Positions 16,640 to 26,385 are shown, counted from the stretch's first letter. The stretch is 64,000 nt of DNA from Paenarthrobacter sp. DKR-5 (GCF_018531425.1 NZ_JAHBOI010000006.1:1-64000), one strand, 5' to 3'. Made by a program: numbers and translations. The notes: generated from the sequence alone by a model not told the origin.

Positions 16640-17655
16640 ACGATTTCCACCATGGCGGTGTTCAGCCCGGAGCCGACGCCCATGCACAGCACACGGTCCC
16701 CGGCACCGAGCGTCTGGGCTTCGGCAGCGAGGGTCATCGGCAGCGACGCGGGCCCGACATTGCCCCAGTGCGGGAAGGTAATCGGAACCTTCTGCGGGTC
16801 CAGGTCGATGGCGTCGATGATGGCCTGCGTGTAGGCGTTGCTCACCTGGTGCGTGACGTAGCGGTCCATCGCGGTCCAGTTCCACTCCGGCTGGGCCTCG
16901 TGCCAGGCGTCGACGACGAGCTGCAGGCCGCCGTCGAGCAGGCCCTTGGTGTCGGTGTTCATGCCGTCGATGCCGCCCACGCAGAGTTCGTGGTGCTCGG
17001 TGCCGGCGCGCATGACGCCGCCGACAATCCGGTGCGCCCCGGGGTGCTGGTCCGCCGGGCCGAGGACGGCCGCCGCAGCGCCGGACCCCAGGGTGAGGGT
17101 CGCGAACTCGCGGTTGAAGTCCTCGCGGGTGGTCTCGGGCCGCTGCAGGCGCTCCAGGGTGGCCTCCTGCGTGGCCTGGGCGTCCTCGCCGTTGACGATC
17201 ACGGCGTACTTGATCTGGCCGGAGTCGATCATGTTGGCGGCCAGCGTCATGCCGTTGACGAAGCCGAGGCACGCGTTGGCAAGGTCGAAATTCATCGCCG
17301 ACGACGGCAGGCCAAGCCCGTGGTGGATCTTCACCGCGACCGACGGCTCCAGGTTGCGCCGCGTGACGGACGTGTTGATCAGCAGTCCGACTTCGGAAGC
17401 CTCGATGCCGGACTCGGCCAGCGCCTTCGCGCCTGCCTCAATGGCGGCGTCGTCGAACGAGGTCCCCGGGGCCCACCAGCGCCGGTGCGTGATGCCGGCG
17501 ACCCGTTCGAGCAGCTTCGGTGGAAATTTGAGCCGCCGCAGGGTGGGGGCCAGCCTGCGGTCGAAATCGGTGGAACTGACGATCGTCGGAGCTTCGACGC
17601 TGCTCACCGAAAGCAATGCGGTATTGCGGTGCCGGAATGTCGCATTCCCTACCAA
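16633..17655 (-). CDS. oleA: OleA-type long-chain acyl-CoA head-to-head condensing enzyme
   Basis: 340 residues of thiolase fold, related to FabH. The active-site Cys129 lies in NACLGFVNG, with Glu103 in NLEPS (the OleA-specific second-chain glutamate), His269 in VTHQVSNAY and Asn299 in HWGNVGPASLP. This set matches OleA, which condenses two fatty acyl-CoAs into a beta-keto acid. The start appears to be a TTG at 17655 with AGGGG upstream. It is the first gene of oleA-oleBC-oleD and is divergent from smc across 219 bp. Confidence 0.9.
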   Translation of the reverse strand: MVGNATFRHRNTALLSVSSVEAPTIVSSTDFDRRLAPTLRRLKFPPKLLERVAGITHRRWWAPGTSFDDAAIEAGAKALAESGIEASEVGLLINTSVTRRNLEPSVAVKIHHGLGLPSSAMNFDLANACLGFVNGMTLAANMIDSGQIKYAVIVNGEDAQATQEATLERLQRPETTREDFNREFATLTLGSGAAAAVLGPADQHPGAHRIVGGVMRAGTEHHELCVGGIDGMNTDTKGLLDGGLQLVVDAWHEAQPEWNWTAMDRYVTHQVSNAYTQAIIDAIDLDPQKVPITFPHWGNVGPASLPMTLAAEAQTLGAGDRVLCMGVGSGLNTAMVEIVW

Positions 17656-17874
17656 ATCAAGCCCCTGTTCATGTCCTGCCCGTGCTCCGGCGTCTTACTG
17701 CACCTTCCAGCACAAGCCCAAGAGGTTAACTATGCCCGGTGCAGGCCCCTTCGTGCATATGCCGCCCGCGGCATCCGCAGGCGGCGCTTCGCACCGGTGC
17801 TGCACGGAGTTGTCGCAGGTCCGCAGTAGATTGTAGATGTCCCAGCACGCTCCGAGCAGGAGAACCCGAAGACA

Positions 17875-20800
17875 TTGCACCTGAAAAGTCTGACCGTCCG
17901 CGGCTTCAAGTCGTTCGCTTCGGCGACCACTTTCGACTTTGAGCCCGGCGTCACCGCGGTGGTCGGGCCCAATGGTTCCGGCAAGTCGAACGTGGTTGAC
18001 GCGCTCGCCTGGGTGATGGGGGAGCAAGGCGCCAAGACGCTGCGCGGCGGGAAGATGGAAGACGTCATCTTCGCCGGCACCGCGGGCCGTCCGCCGCTCG
18101 GCCGCGCGCACGTGTCGCTGACCATCGACAACTCCGACGGCGTGCTGCCGATTGAATACAGCGAGGTCACCATCGCCCGGACGCTGTTCCGCGCGGGCGG
18201 CTCGGAGTACTCAATCAACGGGAACAACTGCCGCCTGCTGGACATCCAGGAGCTGCTGTCCGATTCGGGCCTTGGCCGCGAAATGCACGTGATCGTCGGG
18301 CAGGGCCAGCTGGACAAAGTGCTGCACGCCACTCCGGAGGACCGCCGCGGCTTCATTGAGGAAGCCGCCGGCATCCTCAAGCACCGGCGCCGCAAGGAAA
18401 AAACTGTCCGCAAACTCGAGGCCATGCAGGCCAACCTGCAGCGGCTGACCGACCTCACCGCGGAAATCCGCCGCCAGCTCACGCCGCTGGGCAAGCAGGC
18501 CGAAGTCGCCCGGCGCGCCCAGCAGGTGCAGTTCGAGGTCCGCGACGCTCGCGCGCGGCTGCTGGCCGATGACCTGGTCACGCTCACCACAGCGCTGGAA
18601 CAGGAAGTGGCGGACGAGGCAGCGCTCAAGGCACGCCGGGCCGAGGTGGAGCACGCCCTCGAGGACGGCCGCCGCCGCCAGGCCCAGCTGGAACAGCTCG
18701 CGGCGGAAGCCACACCACGGCTGAACGCCGCCCGCGACACCTGGTACCACTTGTCCTCCACCCGCGAACGGATGCGGTCGCTGGGCAATCTGGCCGCCGA
18801 GCGCCAGCGCCTGCTGGGTTCCGAGGACGCCGTCCCGGACTCCGGCCGCGACCCGGACGAGCTCGACGAGCAGGCGGAGATGGTCCGCGAGGAGCAGGCC
18901 GAACTCGAGGACCTGATCGAGGACCGGCGTGAAGCGCTCGCGGACGCCGTCGATGCGAAGGCCGAGGCCGAACAGGCTGCCGTCGAGGAAGACCGGCGGC
19001 TCGAGGCACTGCTGCGCGCCTCGGCTGACCGCCGCGAAGGGCTTGCCAAGCTTGCCGGCCAGGTCGGAGCGGCCCGCTCCAGGGTGGAAGCCGCGGAGGC
19101 CGAGGTCGGCCGGCTGCGCACGTCCCTGACGGAGGGCGAGGAGCGCCGGCGCCAGGCGCAGGCGGAGTTCACCGCGCTGGAATCCCAAGCGGCCGGCGTG
19201 GAGGAAGGCGAGGAGGGCCTGGACGCCGAATACGAAGAGGCCAGCGCGCAGCTGGAGGACGTGCTCGCGGAGATCGAGAAGCTCAACGCCGAGGAGCGCG
19301 AGGCCGAACGCGAACGCAGCGCGCTCACTGCCCGGCGCGATGCGCTCCAGGTGGGGCTGAACCGCCGCGACGGCTCGTCGGCGCTGCTGGAGTCAGGCCT
19401 GGACGGGGTGCTCAGCGCGGTCCCGGACCTGATCACAGTGGAGCCCGGCTATGAGGCCGCCGTCGCGGGCGCGCTCGGGGCAGCGGCGGATGCCGTCGTC
19501 GTCGTCGACGCTGACGCGGCCGTGCGGGCGCTGGAAAGACTAAAGGATGACGACGCCGGGCAGGTGGGGCTGCTGCTCGCCGACGCCCCGGAGGGCGGGG
19601 CGGAAGCTCCGGCGCAGGCGCCAGGGGAGTTGCCGGACGGCGCGCGCGCCGCCGGGGACCTGGTCTCGGTGAAGGAAGGCGCACGTGCCGCGGTGGCGTC
19701 GCTGCTGGGCCGGTTCGCCGTCGTCGAAACCCTCGACGCCGCGAAGGCCCTCGTCGCAGCCCGGCCGGAGCTGACCGCGGTCACGCTCGCCGGGGACGTG
19801 CTCGGGGCTGTGGCCGCGCGTGGCGGGTCCGCGTCCACCCCGTCGCTGATCGAGGTTCAGGCGGCGGTGGACGAGACCGGTGTGCGGCTGGCCGAGGCGC
19901 AGGCACGCGGGGAGCGCGCCAGGTTCGCCCTGGCCGCAGCCCGGTCCCGGCGGGAGGAGCTGCAGCAGCGCGCGGACACCGCGTTGGAGCGCCTGCATGA
20001 TTCGGACGCGCGGCTGGCCGCCGTCGCCGAGCGGCTCGGGAACCTGGGGTCCACGCTGCGCTCGGCGGTGGGCGAGAGTGAGCGCCTGACGACGCTGCTG
20101 GAGGCCGCGGAAGCCGGAATCGTCGCTGAGCAGGAGAATCTTGCGGCCGTCACCGCCAGGCTCGCTGCCGCCCAGGATGCCCCGGTGGACGAGGAGCCCT
20201 CGACCGCGGTCCGCGATGCGCTCGCCAATGCTGCGACCGCTGCCCGCGCCGCCGAACTGGAGGCGCGGCTGGCACTGCGCAGCGCCGAGGAACAGCTCAC
20301 GTCCACGGCGAACCGCGCAGCCGCGCTGGAGCGGGCCGCGGCGGCGGAGCGGCAGGCCCGCGCCCAGGCCGCCGAGCGCGCCCGCCGTCGCCGGCTGCAG
20401 GCTGCCAAGGCCGCCGCCGTCGCCCGGGCGGTGCAGCAGGTGCTGAGGTACATGGACGTCTCGGTTGCTGCGGCCTCCCGCGAGCGGGACATCGCCGAGG
20501 AGGTCCGTGCCGAGCGGGACCGCGAGCTCGCGCAGGTGCGGGGCATCAACGAGGAGCTCACCACCGAGCTCGCACAGCTGACCGATTCGGTGCACAAGGA
20601 CGAGATGGCGCGCGCCCAGCAACGGCTGCGGATCGAGGCGCTGGAGAACCGGGCCATCGAGGAACTGGGGCTGAGCGTCGAGCACCTCGTCGCCGAGTAC
20701 GGGCCGGACCGGCTGGTACCCGGGCCGCCCGCCAAACCCGACAAGTGGGCCGCGCTCGGGCCGGCCGAGGAACCTGAGGGCAGGCTCTTTGTCCGCGAGG

Positions 20801-21447
20801 AGCAGGAGAAGCGGCTCAAGCGCGCCGAGCGCGACCTGTCCGCGCTGGGCAAGGTCAACCCCCTCGCGCTGGAGGAATTCGCGGCGCTGGAGGAGCGGCA
20901 CCAGTTCCTCAGCAGCCAGCTCGAGGACCTCAAGGCCAGCCGCAAGGACCTGCTGGACATCATCCGCGAGGTCGACGAACGCGTGGAACAGGTCTTTACC
21001 GCGGCCTTCAAGGACACCTCCGAGCAGTTCGACCACGTCTTCGCGCGGCTCTTTCCCGGCGGCGAAGGACGGCTCGTGCTCACCGACCCGGACGACATGC
21101 TCACCACGGGTATCGAGGTCGAGGCCCGGCCGGCGGGCAAGAAGATCAAGCGCCTGTCGCTGCTCTCCGGGGGCGAGCGCTCGCTGACCGCCGTCGCGCT
21201 GCTGGTGGCGATCTTCAAGGCCCGGCCCTCGCCCTTCTACGTGATGGACGAAGTGGAGGCCGCCCTCGACGACACCAACCTGGGCAGGTTGATCACGATC
21301 TTCGAGGAGCTGCGCGAGTCGAGCCAGCTTATTGTGATCACGCACCAGAAGCGCACCATGGAGGTCGCGGATGCCCTCTACGGCGTCACCATGCGCGGCG
21401 ACGGCGTCTCGACAGTGATCAGCCAGCGGCTGGCCCCCGCCGGGTAG
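17875..21447 (+). CDS. smc: Chromosome segregation protein SMC
   Basis: 1190 residues, full family length. Walker A GPNGSGKSN is near residue 33, QGQLDKVLHA and RGFIEEAAGI follow, then a long coiled coil (about 180-500), a hinge of roughly residues 515-680, and a second coil. The C-terminal ATPase half has signature LLSGGERSLTAVAL and Walker B FYVMDEVEAALDD. It is the core of condensin, organising and segregating the chromosome. The start is a TTG at 17875 giving HLKSLTVRGFKSFA, the usual SMC N-terminus. Long Ala/Glu/Arg coils make many false antisense reading frames here. Confidence 0.96.
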   Translation: MHLKSLTVRGFKSFASATTFDFEPGVTAVVGPNGSGKSNVVDALAWVMGEQGAKTLRGGKMEDVIFAGTAGRPPLGRAHVSLTIDNSDGVLPIEYSEVTIARTLFRAGGSEYSINGNNCRLLDIQELLSDSGLGREMHVIVGQGQLDKVLHATPEDRRGFIEEAAGILKHRRRKEKTVRKLEAMQANLQRLTDLTAEIRRQLTPLGKQAEVARRAQQVQFEVRDARARLLADDLVTLTTALEQEVADEAALKARRAEVEHALEDGRRRQAQLEQLAAEATPRLNAARDTWYHLSSTRERMRSLGNLAAERQRLLGSEDAVPDSGRDPDELDEQAEMVREEQAELEDLIEDRREALADAVDAKAEAEQAAVEEDRRLEALLRASADRREGLAKLAGQVGAARSRVEAAEAEVGRLRTSLTEGEERRRQAQAEFTALESQAAGVEEGEEGLDAEYEEASAQLEDVLAEIEKLNAEEREAERERSALTARRDALQVGLNRRDGSSALLESGLDGVLSAVPDLITVEPGYEAAVAGALGAAADAVVVVDADAAVRALERLKDDDAGQVGLLLADAPEGGAEAPAQAPGELPDGARAAGDLVSVKEGARAAVASLLGRFAVVETLDAAKALVAARPELTAVTLAGDVLGAVAARGGSASTPSLIEVQAAVDETGVRLAEAQARGERARFALAAARSRREELQQRADTALERLHDSDARLAAVAERLGNLGSTLRSAVGESERLTTLLEAAEAGIVAEQENLAAVTARLAAAQDAPVDEEPSTAVRDALANAATAARAAELEARLALRSAEEQLTSTANRAAALERAAAAERQARAQAAERARRRRLQAAKAAAVARAVQQVLRYMDVSVAAASRERDIAEEVRAERDRELAQVRGINEELTTELAQLTDSVHKDEMARAQQRLRIEALENRAIEELGLSVEHLVAEYGPDRLVPGPPAKPDKWAALGPAEEPEGRLFVREEQEKRLKRAERDLSALGKVNPLALEEFAALEERHQFLSSQLEDLKASRKDLLDIIREVDERVEQVFTAAFKDTSEQFDHVFARLFPGGEGRLVLTDPDDMLTTGIEVEARPAGKKIKRLSLLSGGERSLTAVALLVAIFKARPSPFYVMDEVEAALDDTNLGRLITIFEELRESSQLIVITHQKRTMEVADALYGVTMRGDGVSTVISQRLAPAG

Positions 21448-21628
21448 GACGGGGCTGGGGCTGGGGCTGGGCCGGGACTGGCGGGCGGCGTCAGCGGATT
21501 CCGCTGCTGTTTCGGTCCGGCGCCCCGGTTGCAGCAGCAGCGGCTGACCGGAACGGCAGCGGAAGACAGGACCAGCAGCGGCGCCCGGGCAGGTCCACAG
21601 CCCCGGTGCCTCGTGAGAAGCTTGTGGC

Positions 21629-22831
21629 GTGATTGATCTCTCGGCTCTGCTCCCCGTCATCATCCTCATCGCCGTCGGCATGGTCGTCGTGGGCGGCATC
21701 ATCGTGGGCCTGGTCCGCGGCGGCCGCAAACCGCGCGGCACGGTGTACCCGACCACGCGCGACGAGAACGACGTCGCCCTTGGCGGCACCGGCACGCTCA
21801 CCGAAGAGCGTCCGCGGACGGGCGCTACACAGGTGCCCTCCGCGCCGGCCGGCACCGAGGTGCAGGACCACGCCCTCGTCGAGGAAGTGCCGGGGATCGA
21901 GACGCCGGCGCCGGTTGCGGGCCGGCTGGTGCGCCTGCGCGAGCGGCTCGCGAAGTCGAACACCGCGTTCGGCAAGGGGCTGCTCGCACTGCTCTCCAGC
22001 GACAAGATCGACGAAGACGTCTGGGATGAGATCGAGGAGACTCTGCTGCTGGCCGACCTCGGCCCGGAGCCGACCACCGAGCTGGTGGACGCGCTGCGTG
22101 AGCGGGTCAAGGTTCTCGGCAGCCGCGACCCGGAGCACGTCCGGGCCCTGCTGCGCGAGGAGCTCATCAAGCTGATCGATCCGGCGATGGACCGGTCCCT
22201 GAACACTTCCCGCCATGATGGCCGCCCTGCGGTGCTGATGGTTGTCGGCGTCAACGGCACCGGCAAGACCACCACGGTGGGCAAGCTCGCCCGGGTCCTG
22301 GTCGCCGAGGACAAGGACGTGCTGCTCGGCGCGGCGGACACGTTCCGCGCGGCCGCCGCGGAGCAGCTGGCGACCTGGGGCCGCCGCGTCGGCGTGCCCA
22401 CGGTCAAGTCCGACGTCGACGGAGCCGATCCCGCCTCGGTCGCGTTCGACGCCGTGCGCGCCGGCATCGAGGGCGAGGTCGACGTCGTCATGATCGACAC
22501 CGCCGGGCGTCTGCAGAACAAGGTCGGCCTGATGGACGAGCTCGGCAAGGTCAAGCGGGTCGTCGAGAAACTGGCGACGGTCGACGAGGTGCTGCTCGTG
22601 CTCGACGCCACGACCGGCCAGAACGGCCTGAACCAGGCCCGTGTGTTCTCCGAGGTCGTCAATATCTCCGGCATCGTGCTGACCAAGCTGGACGGGACCG
22701 CCAAGGGCGGCATCGTCGTCGCGATCCAGAAGAGCCTGGGCGTGCCGGTGAAGCTGATCGGCCTCGGCGAGGGCGCGGACGATCTGGCGCCGTTCGACGT
22801 CGAGAACTTCGTGGACGCGCTGCTCGCCTGA
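21629..22831 (+). CDS. ftsY: Signal recognition particle receptor FtsY
   Basis: 400 residues. An N-terminal hydrophobic segment (LLPVIILIAVGMVVVGGII) acts as membrane anchor, typical of actinobacterial FtsY. An acidic linker and the NG GTPase domain follow: GVNGTGKTTTVGKLA (G1), DTFRAAAAEQL, DTAGRLQNK (G3), TKLDGTAKGG (G4 region). It docks ribosome-SRP complexes at the membrane; its partner Ffh is encoded 4 kb downstream. GTG start with GAGAAG upstream. The 181-bp gap after smc has CTGGGG iterations but no gene. Confidence 0.95.
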   Translation: MIDLSALLPVIILIAVGMVVVGGIIVGLVRGGRKPRGTVYPTTRDENDVALGGTGTLTEERPRTGATQVPSAPAGTEVQDHALVEEVPGIETPAPVAGRLVRLRERLAKSNTAFGKGLLALLSSDKIDEDVWDEIEETLLLADLGPEPTTELVDALRERVKVLGSRDPEHVRALLREELIKLIDPAMDRSLNTSRHDGRPAVLMVVGVNGTGKTTTVGKLARVLVAEDKDVLLGAADTFRAAAAEQLATWGRRVGVPTVKSDVDGADPASVAFDAVRAGIEGEVDVVMIDTAGRLQNKVGLMDELGKVKRVVEKLATVDEVLLVLDATTGQNGLNQARVFSEVVNISGIVLTKLDGTAKGGIVVAIQKSLGVPVKLIGLGEGADDLAPFDVENFVDALLA

Positions 22832-22850
22832 CCCGCCCCCTTAGGGCCCC

Positions 22851-22876
22851 CGACGACGGCCCCCGACGACGGCCCC
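22851..22876. repeat. 13-bp tandem repeat after ftsY
   Basis: GACGACGGCCCCC occurs twice in tandem, preceded by a partial copy, in the 264-bp gap between ftsY and amt. Too short and too few copies for a CRISPR. No gene is seen in the gap. Confidence 0.75.
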
Positions 22877-23095
22877 CAAGGCGCCCTGGGCAGGCATCCG
22901 GGCTGGTCAGGGCGACGTCGAAACACCGGCGAAACATCCCCGAGACCCACCATTTACTTCGGAGAGCTTCTTGTAACAACGCGGCAATGTTGACCCCGAA
23001 CAGGTGAAACAACCATTGACCATTCTCATTACTGAGCCACATTGCGCGGGGGCGGAACGCGGCAGGCATCCAGTAAATGAGAAAGGGCAGTGACC

Positions 23096-24472
23096 ATGAA
23101 CACTGGCGACACAGCTTGGGTCCTGGCATCGGCGGCACTTGTGCTGCTGATGACTCCGGGCCTTGCGTTCTTCTACGGCGGCATGACCCGTGCCAAAGCC
23201 GTACTGAACATGATGATGATGAGCTTCGGAGCAATCGCCCTGGTGGGCGTCCTCTGGGTCCTCTTCGGCTACTCCATGTCCTTCGGCACCGATGCTTTCG
23301 GCGGCCTGGTGGGCAACCCGTTTGAAAAGTTCGGACTCAGCAACATCCTGTCCACCGGCAAGGACATGCCGCTGGTCGGCACCATCCCGGAAATCGTGTT
23401 CGTCGGCTTCCAGGCGGTCTTCGCGATCATCACCGTCGCGCTGATCTCCGGCGCCATCGCGGACCGGACCAAGTTCGGTTCATGGATGGTCTTCGCCGGA
23501 CTCTTCGCGGTCATCGTCTATTTCCCGGTTGCGCACTGGGTCTTCGACTTCAACAAGGACGCGGCCGGCAACGCGGTCGGCGGCTGGCTGGGGCAGGGCC
23601 TGGGCGTCATTGACTTCGCCGGCGGCACCGCGGTGCACATCAACGCCGGCGCGGCCGGCCTGGCCCTGGCGCTCCTGCTGGGCAAGCGCCGCGGCTTTGG
23701 CAAGGACCCGAGCCACCGCCCGCACAACCTGCCCTTCGTGATGCTCGGCGCAGGCCTGCTGTGGTTCGGCTGGTTCGGTTTCAACGCCGGCTCAGCGCTG
23801 GCTGCCAACGGCATCGCCGGCTACGCCTGGATCAACACCCTCGTCGCGCCCTGCGCCGCGGTCCTCGGCTGGCTGGTCGTCGAGAGGGTCCGCGACGGGC
23901 ACGCCACCTCCCTCGGCGCCGCTTCCGGTGCCGTGGCCGGTCTGGTCGCCATCACCCCGGCCTGCTCCGCCATCACCCCGTTGTGGTCGATCGTGCTGGG
24001 CCTGCTCGCCGGAGCGGTGTGCGCCATGGCCATCGGCCTGAAGTACAAGCTCGGCTACGACGACTCGCTCGACGTCGTCGGCGTCCACCTGGTCGGCGGC
24101 ATCGTCGGCACCCTGTTCATCGGCCTCGCGGCGGATCCGGGTTCGCCGGCGGCCGGCGACGGCCTGTTCAGCGGCGGCGGCTTCGAACTCCTGGGCAAGC
24201 AGGCCATCGGCGCCGGCTCGGTGCTGGTGTACTCCTTCGTCCTTTCCTTCGCCATCGGCTGGGTCATCAAGAAGACCATGGGCTTCCGGGTCAGCACCCA
24301 GGACGAGATTGACGGCGTGGACCTGAGCCAGCATGCTGAAAGCGCCTACGAATACGGCGGAGTCGGGGTGGCCGGAAGCTTCCAGCCGCTGCACGATCAG
24401 ATCCAGCACGGTTCGCACAAGGGGAAGGACGCCGACGCCACCGCCGGGTCCAAGGAAAGGATCGAAGCATGA
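23096..24472 (+). CDS. amt: Ammonium transporter Amt
   Basis: 458 residues with about eleven transmembrane helices. It begins with GDTAWVLASAALVLLMTPGL, the Amt N-terminal helix; FYGGMTRAKAVLNMMMMSF, GFNAGSALAANG and HLVGGIVGTLFIG are Amt signatures, including the pore histidine. ATG at 23096 is favoured by AAAGGG eight bases upstream; GTG at 23090 is possible. It moves ammonium into the cell and is gated by PII (GlnB/GlnK), encoded next with an ATGA overlap. A long hydrophilic C-terminal tail is present. Confidence 0.95.
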   Translation: MNTGDTAWVLASAALVLLMTPGLAFFYGGMTRAKAVLNMMMMSFGAIALVGVLWVLFGYSMSFGTDAFGGLVGNPFEKFGLSNILSTGKDMPLVGTIPEIVFVGFQAVFAIITVALISGAIADRTKFGSWMVFAGLFAVIVYFPVAHWVFDFNKDAAGNAVGGWLGQGLGVIDFAGGTAVHINAGAAGLALALLLGKRRGFGKDPSHRPHNLPFVMLGAGLLWFGWFGFNAGSALAANGIAGYAWINTLVAPCAAVLGWLVVERVRDGHATSLGAASGAVAGLVAITPACSAITPLWSIVLGLLAGAVCAMAIGLKYKLGYDDSLDVVGVHLVGGIVGTLFIGLAADPGSPAAGDGLFSGGGFELLGKQAIGAGSVLVYSFVLSFAIGWVIKKTMGFRVSTQDEIDGVDLSQHAESAYEYGGVGVAGSFQPLHDQIQHGSHKGKDADATAGSKERIEA

Positions 24473-24807
24473 AACTGATCACCGCCATCGTCCGCCCGGA
24501 GAAGCTCGATGACGTCCGCAGCGCGCTCGAAAGCTACGGGGTGCAGGGACTGACCGTCAGCGCGGCGAGCGGGTACGGCCGGCAGCGCGGGTACACCGAG
24601 GTCTACCGCGGTGCCGAGTACAAGGTGGATCTGCTCCCGAAAGTCCGGATCGAGGTCCTGGCGACGGACGAGCAGGCAGATGACATCCTCGACGTGATTA
24701 TCGCCAGCTCCAACACCGGCCGCGCCGGCGACGGCAAGGTCTGGACCGTCGACGTCTACGAAGCAATCCGGGTCCGCACCGGTGAACGCGGAGCAGCCGC
24801 GGTCTGA
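24469..24807 (+). CDS. glnB: Nitrogen regulatory protein PII
   Basis: 112 residues. The T-loop runs SGYGRQRGYTEVYRGAEYKV and carries Tyr51 (in GAEYKVD), the residue uridylylated or adenylylated by GlnD. GRAGDGKVWT is the conserved B-loop. PII senses 2-oxoglutarate and ATP/ADP and blocks Amt. The start overlaps the amt stop, so the two proteins are made together. The usual third gene of this operon, glnD, is not present; a terminator and a minus-strand gene follow. Confidence 0.96.
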   Translation: MKLITAIVRPEKLDDVRSALESYGVQGLTVSAASGYGRQRGYTEVYRGAEYKVDLLPKVRIEVLATDEQADDILDVIIASSNTGRAGDGKVWTVDVYEAIRVRTGERGAAAV

Positions 24808-24834
24808 CGCGGCCCCTGGTTCACCGAAGTTCGA

Positions 24835-24875
24835 CGGCGAGGCCCGGCAGGACAAGTTCCTGCCGGGCCTCGCCG
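24835..24875. terminator. Terminator between glnB and zwf
   Basis: Perfect 18-bp inverted repeat CGGCGAGGCCCGGCAGGA / TCCTGCCGGGCCTCGCCG with a 5-base loop, between convergent genes. It can serve both strands. Confidence 0.85.
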
Positions 24876-24886
24876 CGTCCGGGCTC

Positions 24887-26320
24887 CTACCGCCTGGCGG
24901 GCCAGTCCGCCGCGCCGCCGGAGCCGGCCGCATACTCGTCCATGGGCACGGTGCCGGCTTTGAAAGCCGCCAGCACCGGGTCCACGATCCGCCAGCACTC
25001 CTCGGCCGTGTCCCCGCGCACGGAGAGCAGCGGGTCTCCGGTGAGGACGCCCTCGAGGACCTCGCCGTAGGGGAGCAGCTTTGAGCCGCTGAGGTCCGCT
25101 TCCAGGCTCACCCTGTCCAGCGTGAAGATGTCGCCGGGCCCGTTCACGTCCACCTCGAGCTCCAGCCGGTCGGGGCCGAATCCAATGTGCAGGCTGGTCG
25201 GGCGGTCGATGCCCTTCAGCCCCACCGGCAGGTGCGGAACCGCCTTGAAGGTGATGACGGCTTCCTTGCGGGCTGATCCGAGGGCCTTGCCCGAGCGCAG
25301 GATGAACGGGACGCCGGCCCAGCGCCAGTTGTCGACCGAAACCTGCACCTCGGCCAACGTTTCGGTGTCGTTCGCGGGGTCGACGCCGTCTTCGTCCACA
25401 TAGGCCGGCACGGACCGGTCGCCGAGCTGGCCGGCGGTGTAGCGGGCGCGGCGGGTGCTGCGGGCGTATGGCCCGCGGACCGAGCTGGCCCGCAGGACGG
25501 CCGCGATGCCGTCCCGGACATCGCGTTCGTTCAGGGTGGCCGGTGCATCCATGGCGATGACGGCGAGGATCTGCAGCAGGTGGCTCTGGATCATGTCCCG
25601 CAGCGCGCCGGCCTTGTCGTAGTACCGGGCCCGGTTTTCCAGCGCGAGATCCTCGTCGAAGATGATCTCGATCTTGTCGATGTGGTTGTTGTCCCAGAGC
25701 GGTTCCAGGATGCGGTTGGCGAAGCGCAGGCCCAGGATGTTGAAGACAGTGGACTTGCCCAGGAAGTGGTCCACCCGGTGGATGTGGTCCTCCGGCACCA
25801 GTGAGGCCAGCGTGCGGTTGAGTTCGCGGGCGGAGTCCTCGCTGGAGCCAAACGGCTTCTCCATGACCAGCCGGGTCCCGGCAGGAAGATCCTCGGCCGT
25901 GAGCACCTCGCAGGCCTTCTGGCTCACGGCAGGCGGCAGCGCGAAGTAGACGGCGACAGGTCCCTCCAAGCTGCGCAGCAGCTCCGGCAGTTCCCCTTTG
26001 GCAGTGACGTCGAGCCGGTGGTAGCTGGTGTCGACGGCGAGGTCCTTCAGGGCCGACTTCCCGTCGTCACCGGCGTCGTCCGCGGCCCCCGCGGCGGCGT
26101 CCTCGACGCGTTGCCGCCACTGCTCCTGGCTCCAGCCGTCCGAGCCGGCACCGACGACGTGGACGCCGGGCGCACCTCCGGTGGCCACCAGCCGCGCGAC
26201 CCCGGGCAGCAGCAGCCGGCCGGTGAGGTCGCCCGAGGCGCCGAGGATGAGCAGCGTCCTGACCTGGGCTGCATGGGGGTGTTCAGCTGCGGGCGCGGTG
26301 TCCTGGGTGGTTTGAGTCAC
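24887..26320 (-). CDS. zwf: Glucose-6-phosphate dehydrogenase family protein
   Basis: 477 residues. LLILGASGDLTGRLLLP is the NADP-binding G6PDH N-terminus. EKPFG, a substrate box RVDHFLGKSTVFNILGLRF near residue 185, and HLLQILAVIAMD follow. The family oxidises glucose-6-phosphate to 6-phosphogluconolactone. The G6PDH active-site signature is normally DHYLGK followed by Glu, Gln or Lys; here it is DHFLGKS, so this is a divergent member, perhaps a second isoform or one with another sugar phosphate or cofactor preference. It is alone on the minus strand between glnB and ffh, at the place where glnD is usual. Confidence 0.85.
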   Translation of the reverse strand: MTQTTQDTAPAAEHPHAAQVRTLLILGASGDLTGRLLLPGVARLVATGGAPGVHVVGAGSDGWSQEQWRQRVEDAAAGAADDAGDDGKSALKDLAVDTSYHRLDVTAKGELPELLRSLEGPVAVYFALPPAVSQKACEVLTAEDLPAGTRLVMEKPFGSSEDSARELNRTLASLVPEDHIHRVDHFLGKSTVFNILGLRFANRILEPLWDNNHIDKIEIIFDEDLALENRARYYDKAGALRDMIQSHLLQILAVIAMDAPATLNERDVRDGIAAVLRASSVRGPYARSTRRARYTAGQLGDRSVPAYVDEDGVDPANDTETLAEVQVSVDNWRWAGVPFILRSGKALGSARKEAVITFKAVPHLPVGLKGIDRPTSLHIGFGPDRLELEVDVNGPGDIFTLDRVSLEADLSGSKLLPYGEVLEGVLTGDPLLSVRGDTAEECWRIVDPVLAAFKAGTVPMDEYAAGSGGAADWPARR

Positions 26321-26385
26321 AGGCCCAGCATGTCACTCCCGGCTGGAAATGTCCGGTGCGCACGCCCCTCCACGCTGCCCTCCCG

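Noticed and set aside
14078-16834. Very long open frame on the plus strand opposite oleBC
   Set aside because: It mirrors a recognised two-domain enzyme on the other strand and has no family motif; high GC keeps antisense frames open.
22851-22876. CRISPR-like short repeats
   Set aside because: Only two copies with no spacers; no cas genes in the window.
19540-22953. About 1100-codon minus-strand frame across smc and ftsY
   Set aside because: Crosses two certain plus-strand genes and their intergenic gap.
22973-22988. GlnR-like half sites GTAAC-N6-GCAAT before amt
   Set aside because: The second half deviates from the GNAAC consensus and no further phased sites are present; too weak to list as an operator.
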